DNA from: an uncultured Veillonellaceae bacterium
GTDB taxonomy: Bacteria; Bacillota; Negativicutes; Veillonellales; Negativicoccaceae
NCBI GenBank assembly: GCA_945876385.1
Contig: CAMCNU010000001.1
Location: 248,001-312,000 of the forward strand
Length of the DNA stretch: 64,000 bases
Reading direction: 5' to 3'
The notes below the pieces were generated by a model, which had not been told where the DNA came from, did no database searches, and worked only from the letters and a program-made list of their open reading frames with translations. Shown one piece after another: positions 17,555-25,100 of this stretch (position 1 is its first letter; each line of letters opens with the position of its first letter). The translations under genes were made by a program, and so were the position numbers.

Positions 17555-18439
17555 ATGAACACATTCGGAAATGTTTTAACCGCTATGATTACGCCGTTTA
17601 CGTTGACGGGTGAGGTCGACTATAAAGCGGCGGTACAACTGGCTCACTACCTGTTGGCAAACGGCTCCGACGGATTGGTTGTCGCCGGAACCACCGGCGA
17701 AGGCGCCGTCATGACCGCAGCGGAAAAGTTGCAATTGTTTGCCGAGATAGTCAATGCCGTCGGTTCGGATGTACCGATTATTGCCAATACCGGTTCCTAT
17801 GACACACGTGAATCGGTCGAATTGACGGCTGCGGCGGAAAAGACCGGTGTCAGTGCTGTCATGGCGGTCGTTCCGTACTACAACAAACCGACGCAAGAAG
17901 GATGCTACCGTCATTTTTCCGCCATCGCGGAGGCTACCTCTTTGCCTGTCGTTCTGTACAACGTTCCCGGACGGACTTCGCTCAATTTGGATGCGAAAAC
18001 CGTGATTCGCTTGGCACATGACTACGACAATATTGTAGCTGTCAAAGAAGCCAGCGGCAATTTGGTGCAAATCTCGCAAATTGCCCGTAACATGCCCGAA
18101 GACTTCATGATTTACGGCGGGGATGATTCACTCACATTGCCGATTTTGGCAGTAGGCGGCACCGGGGTAATCAGTGTTGCCGCACACCTCATCGGTGCGG
18201 AGATGAACGACATGATTCGCGCATTCAAAGCCGGTCATGTGCAGGAAGCGCAACGGCTTCATTGCCACTTGCTACCGTTCATGCAAGGGATGTTTTTCAC
18301 GGCGAGTCCGATTCCCGTGAAAGAAGCAATGAACCTTATCGGTCAGCCGGGAGGTGACTTCCGTTTGCCCTTGGTTCATGCAAGTGACGCAGAAAAAGAA
18401 ACCATTCGGACTTTGTTGAAAGAGTATCAATTGTTATAA
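17555..18439 (+). CDS. dapA: 4-hydroxy-tetrahydrodipicolinate synthase
   Basis: Condenses pyruvate with aspartate semialdehyde. The 294-residue TIM barrel shows AGTTGEGAVMTAAEK near residue 43, the catalytic tyrosine region YYNKPTQEG, LYNVPGRTS, and the Schiff-base lysine in AVKEASGNL at about residue 161. It begins 1 nt after asd, and a bidirectional terminator follows. Confidence 0.95.
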   Translation: MNTFGNVLTAMITPFTLTGEVDYKAAVQLAHYLLANGSDGLVVAGTTGEGAVMTAAEKLQLFAEIVNAVGSDVPIIANTGSYDTRESVELTAAAEKTGVSAVMAVVPYYNKPTQEGCYRHFSAIAEATSLPVVLYNVPGRTSLNLDAKTVIRLAHDYDNIVAVKEASGNLVQISQIARNMPEDFMIYGGDDSLTLPILAVGGTGVISVAAHLIGAEMNDMIRAFKAGHVQEAQRLHCHLLPFMQGMFFTASPIPVKEAMNLIGQPGGDFRLPLVHASDAEKETIRTLLKEYQLL

Positions 18440-18442
18440 ATC

Positions 18443-18478
18443 AAAAAAGAGAGCTTACCGTGGTAAGCTCTCTTTTTT
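18443..18478. terminator. Bidirectional terminator between dapA and lexA
   Basis: A 12-bp perfect stem (18448-18459 with 18462-18473) with a 2-nt loop, flanked by an A run on the left and a T run on the right, so it can end both dapA (+) and lexA (-). Confidence 0.9.
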
Positions 18479-18490
18479 GTTCATATGGAC

Positions 18491-19117
18491 TTAATTGTAT
18501 TTACGATATACGCCGATTACCTTGCCGACAATTTGAATGTGACTTTCAGGACCGCAAATAATCGGCTCATAACTTTCGTTTTCCGGTTGCAGGCGGATGT
18601 ATCCCTTTTCCTGATAAAACGTTTTTACGGTCGCTTCGTCGTCATTGACAAATGCGACTACGATTTCACCGTTTTCGGCGACATTTTGGGATTTGACAAA
18701 CAGATAATCTCCGGGGAGAATCCCCGCATCCATCATACTTTCACCTTTGACTTCCAACATAAAAGTATCTTCTACACCGGAACCGATAAACTGAGCGGAA
18801 AAGGGGAAGACGTCTTCGATACACTCTTCCGCAGTTGCCGGCATTCCGGCATGCACACTGCCTACTAACGGAATCGGCGCCAAGCTCTTGTGTCGCCATT
18901 CGTCATCGGCCACCAACTCGATGGAGCGACTTTGATTCGGATTGCGCCGGATATAACCGGCATCTTCCAGCCCTTTCAAGTAACCTGAGATAGTAGAAGT
19001 GGACTTAACGTTCAATTTTTTTGCCATATCCCGAAAGGAGGGAGAGTATCCGAAGCGCAACGTATGCTCTTCAATATATTCCAGCAATTCCTGCTGGCGG
19101 GTAGTTAATATTGACAT
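18491..19117 (-). CDS. lexA: LexA repressor
   Basis: SOS repressor and self-cleaving protease, 208 residues. An N-terminal winged helix (TTRQQELLEYIEEHTLRFGYSP then SGYLKGLEDAGYIRR) is followed by the cleavage site HAG-MP (Ala-Gly) and the S24 dyad: serine in GESMMDAGI and lysine in EATVKTFYQ. ATG 19117 is preferred; an AAGGAG lies 11 nt upstream, and the in-frame GTG 12 nt earlier would overlap it. LexA boxes lie in the shared upstream region. Confidence 0.95.
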   Translation of the reverse strand: MSILTTRQQELLEYIEEHTLRFGYSPSFRDMAKKLNVKSTSTISGYLKGLEDAGYIRRNPNQSRSIELVADDEWRHKSLAPIPLVGSVHAGMPATAEECIEDVFPFSAQFIGSGVEDTFMLEVKGESMMDAGILPGDYLFVKSQNVAENGEIVVAFVNDDEATVKTFYQEKGYIRLQPENESYEPIICGPESHIQIVGKVIGVYRKYN

Positions 19118-19140
19118 GGTGGAAATCACTCCTTTTATCC

Positions 19141-19149
19141 ATTATAACA
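19141..19149 (-). promoter_or_regulatory. Extended -10 promoter for lexA
   Basis: On the minus strand TGT then TATAAT (19146 down to 19141). It predicts a very short leader of about 17 nt before ATG 19117. The imperfect LexA box at 19168-19179 would cover the -35 region, as expected for autoregulation. Confidence 0.6.
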
Positions 19150-19167
19150 GACTTGTAGAAAAACCGA

Positions 19168-19179
19168 AAACATTTGTTC
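19168..19179. promoter_or_regulatory. Imperfect LexA (Cheo) box, lexA side
   Basis: AAACATTTGTTC differs from the Gram-positive consensus GAAC-N4-GTTC at one base. It lies upstream of the lexA -10 element. Confidence 0.55.
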
Positions 19180-19196
19180 TTTTTTCGCGGATTCGC

Positions 19197-19225
19197 TTGA
19201 CCGAACGTTTGTTCTGTGATACTAT
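19197..19225 (+). promoter_or_regulatory. SOS-controlled promoter of the LysM gene
   Basis: TTGACC at 19197-19202, 17-nt spacer, TACTAT at 19220-19225. A perfect LexA box fills the spacer. Confidence 0.75.
19203..19214. promoter_or_regulatory. LexA box 1
   Basis: GAACGTTTGTTC, a perfect GAAC-N4-GTTC operator lying between the -35 and -10 elements of the LysM gene promoter. Confidence 0.85.
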
Positions 19226-19238
19226 TTCAGTAGAGACA

Positions 19239-19250
19239 GAACAGATGTTC
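19239..19250. promoter_or_regulatory. LexA box 2
   Basis: GAACAGATGTTC, a second perfect GAAC-N4-GTTC operator, just upstream of the GAAAGGAGTG Shine-Dalgarno of the LysM gene. It is centred 36 bp from box 1. Confidence 0.85.
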
Positions 19251-19267
19251 GAAAGGAGTGTTCGCTG

Positions 19268-19582
19268 ATGATAACAAAACTGATTACCCCTATCTTATAT
19301 ACCATGCTTCTTTGCAGCGGTATCATGGCCTCGGGCTTTCTGACTCCGACGCCCACGCCCGTTTACCAAGAAATCCGGGTCCGCTCGGGAGATACATTAT
19401 GGTCATTGGCTGCAACATATGCCGAGCACTCATCTACGGATATTCGCGAAGTCATCTATCATATTCGGAAAGTCAATCAGTTGGCGAGCGCTGCGGATTT
19501 GCGTCCGGGGATGGTATTGCGCATCCCGGTTGCGGTTGATGCCGAGACAACTACGGAGTCCGTCTATATCGCACAACAATAA
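19268..19582 (+). CDS. LysM-domain protein, YneA-like SOS cell-division inhibitor
   Basis: A 104-residue protein with an N-terminal hydrophobic anchor (about residues 5-24) and one LysM peptidoglycan-binding domain (IRVRSGDTLWSLAATY to LRPGMVLRIPV, residues ~36-90). This is the architecture of YneA, which holds back division during the SOS response in B. subtilis. The gene is divergent from lexA and its promoter carries two LexA boxes, so SOS induction is well supported; the division role is inferred from the YneA parallel. Confidence 0.85.
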   Translation: MITKLITPILYTMLLCSGIMASGFLTPTPTPVYQEIRVRSGDTLWSLAATYAEHSSTDIREVIYHIRKVNQLASAADLRPGMVLRIPVAVDAETTTESVYIAQQ

Positions 19583-19593
19583 ACGATACCTAT

Positions 19594-19622
19594 ACTGCGG
19601 AAGGGAATATCCCTTCCGCAGT
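19594..19622. terminator. Perfect inverted repeat between convergent genes
   Basis: A 13-bp perfect GC-rich stem (19594-19606 with 19610-19622) and a 3-nt loop, between the stops of the LysM gene (+) and the recombinase (-). It is a plausible bidirectional terminator, but neither side has a clean T run. Confidence 0.6.
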
Positions 19623-19626
19623 TGTC

Positions 19627-20604
19627 TTATGTAGAGAAAATATCTGTCAACGGATTGTGGCTGAATCTGTCCGCCTCATTGATATAGTGGCGTACCATTT
19701 CTACCGAGTGATGTCGTGTTTGCTGCATAATATGGCGCTCTTCCACACCTGCCATGGCAGCGGACGTGGCAAAACCATGCCGCAAGCTGTGGGCGCCGTA
19801 ATCATCCGGGTTCAGACCGATTTGCGCCACCCGCTCTTTAACAATTCGATTGACCATTTGATCGGACAATGCCGTGGAGCGCAAGGTACCGCTGCGCGTC
19901 ATTCCGCGAAAAACCGGCCCTGCAGTAATCTGCGCGGTATCCAACCATTGCCGCATTGTCCGAACCGGACAAATCTCCGCATTCGGCAAAAACGGTAATG
20001 CCACCAGATTTCCTCGCCCTTCCTGGTCGGCTTTGGAGTAGGGGATAAAAATCTCCAAACCGCGTCGCTCAAACGTTAACTCTTCTACTTGTATGCCGAC
20101 CAGTTCACTTCGCCGAAATGCGCCCATGAAACCAATCAGCAAAAGGGTTTTGTCTCGCAAATCAACTAAATTTGCCGTTTTTAGCACCCGAACGATTTCC
20201 AGCAAGTCTTCCTTTAAAATCGGCATCTTTCCTTGCTGAAATGTCCCTATTTTGCGGCGAATACTTTTCATTGCCGCCTTGACCAGAGGAGAGGCACAAG
20301 GATTATCCGCAATGATGCCTCCGGCCAAATAATTTTCGGAAATAGCGCTCACACGGCGGGAAATAGTATTCGCCTTCGCATAGCGAGATAGATCATTGAT
20401 ATAATTGACCAAGGTTTCCGGGGTAGCCGGAAAAAAACGCACACGCTGGTGGCGACACCAATCACAAAAGTCATTCCAGTCCGCCTCGTAAGCATCAATC
20501 GTACCTTCCGATTTTTCCAATTGAAAGAGTTCCTTACTTGCTGCAGACAGCGCCTCGTTGGAGGCTATTTTTTGATTATCACGTAAATAGAAATGGTCTG
20601 TCAT
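19627..20604 (-). CDS. Cre-like tyrosine recombinase
   Basis: A site-specific recombinase of 325 residues. The N-terminal SAM-like core-binding domain (~30-120) includes WNDFCDWCRHQRVRFFPATP, resembling the same region of phage P1 Cre. The catalytic domain has every family residue: R164 in GAFRRSEL, K191, H272 and R275 in HSLRHGF, H298 in TRHHS and nucleophile Y307 in VRHYIN. ATG 20604 follows AAGGAG. There is no excisionase, relaxase or cargo beside it. A perfect 21-7-21 dyad begins 22 nt upstream of the start, as a possible target or autoregulatory site. Alternatives are a XerS/XerH-type resolvase or a relic integrase. Confidence 0.9.
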   Translation of the reverse strand: MTDHFYLRDNQKIASNEALSAASKELFQLEKSEGTIDAYEADWNDFCDWCRHQRVRFFPATPETLVNYINDLSRYAKANTISRRVSAISENYLAGGIIADNPCASPLVKAAMKSIRRKIGTFQQGKMPILKEDLLEIVRVLKTANLVDLRDKTLLLIGFMGAFRRSELVGIQVEELTFERRGLEIFIPYSKADQEGRGNLVALPFLPNAEICPVRTMRQWLDTAQITAGPVFRGMTRSGTLRSTALSDQMVNRIVKERVAQIGLNPDDYGAHSLRHGFATSAAMAGVEERHIMQQTRHHSVEMVRHYINEADRFSHNPLTDIFST

Positions 20605-20625
20605 CCGTAACTCCTTACAAAAACG

Positions 20626-20674
20626 CCCTATGATTAGTAACGATAATTTAATGTTATCGTTACTAATCATAGGG
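20626..20674. repeat. Perfect 21-bp inverted repeat with 7-nt spacer (lox-like dyad)
   Basis: Left arm 20626-20646 and right arm 20654-20674 are exact reverse complements; the spacer is TTTAATG. The inner arm ends read CGATAA and TTATCG. The layout resembles tyrosine-recombinase core sites (loxP is 13-8-13) and it lies directly upstream of a tyrosine recombinase. On the minus strand the hairpin is followed by CGTTTTTG, so it could also terminate the upstream rib/mtn/mtaD transcript. I saw no second copy in the window. Confidence 0.85.
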
Positions 20675-20687
20675 TAACATCTTTTTA

Positions 20688-21980
20688 TTACTTTTGCAAG
20701 GTCGCAAAATACTGTTGTGCCTTCTTCATTTCCTCTCGCACACGCGCGATATCTATCGTCAACAATTCACGATGGCGCATAACCGGCTGTCCGTTGATCA
20801 TCACCGTATCGACATCCATGGAGTTGGCCGAATACGCAATCGACGAAGTGACGTCGTAACACGGTTGCCAATGATAGCCGCTGCGATCCAACAAAATGAT
20901 ATCCGCCAAGGCACCGACTTGTAACGTCCCCAGACCTTTGTTATAGCCGATTGCGCGAGCGCCGCCTTCCGTCGCCAACGCAATCGCCTCTTTCGCCGTT
21001 ACGGCGAAAGCATCCTGCAAATGTCCTTTATGAAGCAATGCCGCCAACTGCATTTCTTCAAACATATCCAACTTATTGTTGCTGGAACACCCGTCCGTAC
21101 CTAAACCGACAACGATTCCTTTTTCTTGCATCGCCGTGAGCGGGGCAATCCCCGAGGCGAGTTTCAGATTGCTTCGCGGATTATGTGCAACCCGTACATG
21201 GCGGCGCGCCAAAATATCCAAGTCCTGCTCGTCGACATGGACACAATGTGCCGCCAGTGTCGGCACTTCAAACAGTCCCAGTTCTTCCATCCACGCAATC
21301 GGGCTCACTCCGTGTTTTTCATAGCAAGTATCGACTTCTCCTTGTGTTTCGGATAGATGAATATGGACTTCCATGCCTTCCCGTTTCGCCGTCGCAGCTA
21401 CTTGACGGATATATTCTCCCGGACAGGTATACGGTGCGTGCGGTCCGAGCATGACGCGCAACAGACCGTCATGCGCTCCGTGCCAACGGTGAAACAACTC
21501 GACATTTTGTGCCAAAGCCTCTTCACCGTTCGGGGATACGCCTGCCAAGCCTCGGGCCAATGTCCCGCGGATACCGACATCGACAGCCGCTTGGGCTACC
21601 GCATCCATGTGCATGTACATATCGCAAAAAGCGGTCGTACCGCCCCGTATCATTTCGGCGAACGCCAATTGCGATCCCCAGTACACCAATTCATCCGTCA
21701 ACTTCTCTTCTGCCGGCCAAATATGATTCTGGAGCCAATCCATTAAGGCGACATCATCCGCATAACTGCGAAACAATGTCATCGCGACATGCGTATGAGA
21801 ATTGACCAATCCCGGCAACGCGAGCATGCCCTGCCCGTCGATAACCTCATCCGCATCATCCCGAATCGGTTCATCAAGGCGGCCGATGGCCTGAATAGAA
21901 GTCCCGTCAATATAAATCGAAACATCCGTTTGCACGCCTTCCGGTGTGTAGGCATCTACATGCGTAATCATTCGCTTCAT
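20688..21980 (-). CDS. mtaD: 5'-methylthioadenosine / S-adenosylhomocysteine deaminase
   Basis: An amidohydrolase of 430 residues that deaminates methylthioadenosine or S-adenosylhomocysteine to the inosyl forms. Metal and catalytic motifs are visible: LVNSHTHVAMTLFR, HIHLSET, AAHCVHVD and GTDGCSSNN. ATG 21980 has GGAGGT 7 nt upstream within the end of ahcY; upstream in-frame starts add unconserved residues. Next to ahcY it suggests a route via S-inosylhomocysteine. Related guanine or cytosine deaminases share the fold, but HTH..LFR and the partner genes favour MtaD. Confidence 0.92.
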   Translation of the reverse strand: MKRMITHVDAYTPEGVQTDVSIYIDGTSIQAIGRLDEPIRDDADEVIDGQGMLALPGLVNSHTHVAMTLFRSYADDVALMDWLQNHIWPAEEKLTDELVYWGSQLAFAEMIRGGTTAFCDMYMHMDAVAQAAVDVGIRGTLARGLAGVSPNGEEALAQNVELFHRWHGAHDGLLRVMLGPHAPYTCPGEYIRQVAATAKREGMEVHIHLSETQGEVDTCYEKHGVSPIAWMEELGLFEVPTLAAHCVHVDEQDLDILARRHVRVAHNPRSNLKLASGIAPLTAMQEKGIVVGLGTDGCSSNNKLDMFEEMQLAALLHKGHLQDAFAVTAKEAIALATEGGARAIGYNKGLGTLQVGALADIILLDRSGYHWQPCYDVTSSIAYSANSMDVDTVMINGQPVMRHRELLTIDIARVREEMKKAQQYFATLQK

Positions 21981-21982
21981 GG

Positions 21983-23236
21983 TTACACCTCCCCACGGTG
22001 GTATAAATACGCGTACTGCTCGGAGGTCAGTGCGTCGATGTGACAATCCATGGAGTCCAGCTTGATTCTGGCGACACGTTCATCAATTTGCGGCGGCAAT
22101 ACATACACGCGCGTTTCCAGTAACTCGGCATGTTTCTGTACATATTCAAGAGCCAATGCCTGCAATGCAAACGATAAATCCATCACTTCCGCCGGATGGC
22201 CGTCCGCCGCTGCCAAATTCACCAAACGCCCCTCCGCCAATACGTAGACGGTTCGTCCGTTCGGTAAGGTATACGCCTGAATATTTGCTCGCGCCGTTTC
22301 CGTATGAACAGCGGTTTCCCGCAATGTTTGCATATCGATTTCCACATCAAAATGGCCGCCGTTACAAAGAATGGCGCCTTCTTTGAGCGACGGGAAATGG
22401 CGCGCATCAATGACATGCTTGCACCCGGTCACCGTCACAAACAAATCCCCCTGCCTCGCGGCCTCTTCCATCGGCAGAACGGTAAATCCGTCAAATACGG
22501 CTTCAATCGCTTTAATCGGGTCGATTTCCGTTACGAACACATGCGCACCCAGTCCTTTGGCTCTCATCGCGACGCCTTTGCCGCACCAGCCGTAGCCGGC
22601 CACAACCACATTTTTGCCGGCCACAACTAAATTGGTAGTCCGCACGATACCGTCCCAAACGGATTGTCCCGTACCGTAACGATTATCAAACAAATATTTG
22701 CACAGCGAGTCATTGACGGCAATCATCGGAAACGCCAAAGATTTTTCTTTGTCCCAATTGCGTAAACGATTCACCCCGGTAGTGGTTTCTTCCGTTCCGC
22801 CCAGCAGACGTGCCCGTGCATCTTGACGTGTCGTCAGCAACAGCGCGGTCAAATCACCGCCGTCATCCAAAATCAAATGCGGGAGGTGATCCAGTGCACA
22901 ATTCAGGTAAGCGGTATACTCTTCATCCGTGCAAGCATGTGTCGCATACACGGTGATTCCCTCCGTCGCCAGTGCGGCGGCAACATCGTCTTGTGTGGAC
23001 AGCGGATTGCTCCCGGTAATAATCACTTCGGCACCGGCATCATGCAGCACCGTCGCCAGATAGGCGGTCTTTGCTTCCAAATGAATGGACATGACCACGG
23101 TTTTTCCGGCAAAGGTCTGCGCATCCACCAAATCCTTTCGGATTTTTTGCAAAATCGGCATGTGTGACTCCACCCATTTGATTTTCTTTTTCCCTGACGG
23201 AGCCAACGAAATATCGCGAATTTGAGAACCCATCAT
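21983..23236 (-). CDS. ahcY: Adenosylhomocysteinase homologue (short, Thermotoga/archaeal type)
   Basis: A 417-residue NAD-dependent hydrolase of the SAHH family. GYGWCGKGVAMRAKGLGA is the NAD-binding loop, DNRYGTGQSVWDGI and LAEGRLVNLAAADGHP are family hallmarks. It lacks the ~40-residue insert of many bacterial SAHHs. The adenine-contact motif, HMTxET or HMTxQT in classical enzymes, is HLEAKT here (residues 52-57). With mtaD directly downstream the real substrate may be S-inosylhomocysteine. The start is ATG 23236 (a second ATG follows at 23233), overlapping mtnA by ATGA, with GGAGG just upstream. Confidence 0.93.
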   Translation of the reverse strand: MMGSQIRDISLAPSGKKKIKWVESHMPILQKIRKDLVDAQTFAGKTVVMSIHLEAKTAYLATVLHDAGAEVIITGSNPLSTQDDVAAALATEGITVYATHACTDEEYTAYLNCALDHLPHLILDDGGDLTALLLTTRQDARARLLGGTEETTTGVNRLRNWDKEKSLAFPMIAVNDSLCKYLFDNRYGTGQSVWDGIVRTTNLVVAGKNVVVAGYGWCGKGVAMRAKGLGAHVFVTEIDPIKAIEAVFDGFTVLPMEEAARQGDLFVTVTGCKHVIDARHFPSLKEGAILCNGGHFDVEIDMQTLRETAVHTETARANIQAYTLPNGRTVYVLAEGRLVNLAAADGHPAEVMDLSFALQALALEYVQKHAELLETRVYVLPPQIDERVARIKLDSMDCHIDALTSEQYAYLYHRGEV

Positions 23237-24297
23237 TCAACCTCCTCCTTGAACCGTGCAATGCTTGCGGCCAGCGGCGATGTCAATACCCCCCGGTCGG
23301 TAATAATCCCCGTGATTAATGCGGCCGGCGTCACATCAAATGCCGGATTATACACATTTACATCTGTCGGTGCCGTCCGATACTCTTGCCAGTAGCGCAC
23401 CTCATCTCCGTCACGTTCTTCAATGACAATATCCTTCCCTTGTGCAAGACTAAAATCAAAGGTGGAAAACGGCGCGGCAATATAAAACGGGACGTGATGA
23501 TAAGCGGCCAAAATTGCTAACCCGTAAGTACCGATTTTATTTGCGGTATCTCCATTCGCACAAATTCGATCTGCACCGACAATGACCGCATCTATCTGAC
23601 CGCTTTCCATGACTGTCGCGGCCATATTGTCACAAATCAGTGTACAGGGAATGTGTTCGGCGCAGAGTTCCGTAGCCGTCAGTCGTGCGCCTTGCAAAAG
23701 CGGTCTGGTTTCGTCAATAAATACATGCCGCAACAAGCCGTTGTCATGTAGTTTACGGATGACGCCCAATGCCGTCCCGATACCTGCCGTTGCCAATGCG
23801 CCTGCATTGCAATGCGTCAATATCGTAACTTTCTCGGAAAAGAGCTCGGCTCCTGCCGCGCCGATACGATCATTCAGCGTGACGTCCTCCGCTTCGATTT
23901 GTCCGGCGGTGGCAATCAAAACCGCTTCCACTCTATTCGCCTCGCCCTCGCGCATGATTGTTTTCGTAGCTGCACGGTACATCTTTTCGACCGCCCAACT
24001 CAGATTCACCGCTGTCGGTCGGGCGGCTGCTAAATGACGGGCTTGCACTTCATACTTCGCAAGTAAATCGTCGGGAGAAAGCGCTTGGCTCGATACCTCA
24101 CGCCAGGCCAATACCATTGCGTACGCCGCCGCCACACCGATGAGGGGTGCACCGCGCACGGCCAATGTCACAATTGCTTCCCGTACCTCTTCCATACGGG
24201 CACAATCGATATATGCAATGCGTTCAGGAAGCACGCGCTGATCCAAAATCGTTACGACCGGATCACGCCATCGCAAGGGTTGCAGACGTGTACTCAT
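23233..24297 (-). CDS. mtnA: Methylthioribose-1-phosphate isomerase
   Basis: Converts 5-methylthioribose-1-phosphate to 5-methylthioribulose-1-phosphate. It is 354 residues, with family motifs AVRGAPLIGVAAAYAM, LTHCNAGALATAGIGTALG (catalytic cysteine) and IVGADRICANGDTANKIGTYGLA (catalytic aspartate). It resembles eIF2B subunits but has the full MtnA motif set. It overlaps both mtnP and ahcY by ATGA. None of mtnB, mtnC, mtnD or mtnW is in the window, so what happens to the product is open. Confidence 0.95.
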   Translation of the reverse strand: MSTRLQPLRWRDPVVTILDQRVLPERIAYIDCARMEEVREAIVTLAVRGAPLIGVAAAYAMVLAWREVSSQALSPDDLLAKYEVQARHLAAARPTAVNLSWAVEKMYRAATKTIMREGEANRVEAVLIATAGQIEAEDVTLNDRIGAAGAELFSEKVTILTHCNAGALATAGIGTALGVIRKLHDNGLLRHVFIDETRPLLQGARLTATELCAEHIPCTLICDNMAATVMESGQIDAVIVGADRICANGDTANKIGTYGLAILAAYHHVPFYIAAPFSTFDFSLAQGKDIVIEERDGDEVRYWQEYRTAPTDVNVYNPAFDVTPAALITGIITDRGVLTSPLAASIARFKEEVE

Positions 24298-25094
24298 GCT
24301 TGTACCTGAAACCCGCCGTATTCTGCCATGGCACGAAACGCCGGACTCTCCATATCGTCATCAAAATGGCGGAAAATCCATGTCAACAACTCACTGAAAC
24401 GCGCGCTGTTTTGTTGCATAGCCTCTACCACTTCGCGATGGGTCAGCGGTGTCGGTGATACACCGGCGCCGTAATTGGTCACCATCGAGAGTGTCGCGTA
24501 GGCCATTTCCGCTTCACGTGCTAATTGGCACTCCGGCACATTGGTCATGCCGACAATATCTCCGCCCAATTGATGAAACATTCGCACTTCCGCAGCCGTT
24601 TCAAAACGCGGACCTTCCGTGCATACATAGGTGCCCGTTTTATGAAACGGCACGTTCAACTCTCGCAAACCGGCAGCAAGCAGCTCCCGCAACACCGGAC
24701 AATACGGCATCGACATGTCTACATGCGCTACGGGCAAAGGCTCACCGTCAAAAAACGTAGAGGGTCTGGCATGGGTAAAATCCAAGAATTGATCGGGAAT
24801 CATCATTTCTCCGGGGCGAACCTCCAAGTGCGTCGACCCGACAGCAGTGGTCGCAATGATTGCCGTGACACCGAGCCGTTTCAATCCGTAGATGTTTGCC
24901 CGATAATTAATCCGATGCGGCGGAATGCTGTGCTGCTTGCCGTGGCGAGTCATAAACACAATTTCTCTGCCCGCATACATACCGCTGACATATGTCATTT
25001 CACCGTAAGGTGTCAAACAAGACTGCTCCTGTATGTCATCCAACAAATCGGGATGATAGACCCCGGTTCCTCCGATAATTGCCAATTTATTCAT
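24294..25094 (-). CDS. mtnP: S-methyl-5'-thioadenosine phosphorylase
   Basis: Phosphorolyses methylthioadenosine to adenine and methylthioribose-1-phosphate, the substrate of the next gene. It has 266 residues; IIGGTGVYHPDLL is the phosphate-binding start, MTRHGKQHSIPPHRINYRANI and MTNVPECQLAREAEMAYATL are typical of MTAP rather than general purine nucleoside phosphorylases. It lies 6 nt after hslO, so it looks like part of the riboflavin transcript. Confidence 0.94.
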   Translation of the reverse strand: MNKLAIIGGTGVYHPDLLDDIQEQSCLTPYGEMTYVSGMYAGREIVFMTRHGKQHSIPPHRINYRANIYGLKRLGVTAIIATTAVGSTHLEVRPGEMMIPDQFLDFTHARPSTFFDGEPLPVAHVDMSMPYCPVLRELLAAGLRELNVPFHKTGTYVCTEGPRFETAAEVRMFHQLGGDIVGMTNVPECQLAREAEMAYATLSMVTNYGAGVSPTPLTHREVVEAMQQNSARFSELLTWIFRHFDDDMESPAFRAMAEYGGFQVQA

Positions 25095-25100
25095 TTTTCC

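Noticed and set aside
19594-19622. Second inverted repeat as a partner recombination site
   Set aside because: Its arms share no sequence with the 20626-20674 dyad and the 3-nt loop is typical of a terminator between convergent genes.
20626-20674. The dyad as a chromosomal dif site
   Set aside because: The inner ATAA/TTAT ends resemble dif, but the spacer is 7 rather than 6 nt, the arms are symmetrical over 21 bp, and the region is full of housekeeping genes with no terminus signal. Kept only as a recombinase-site hypothesis.
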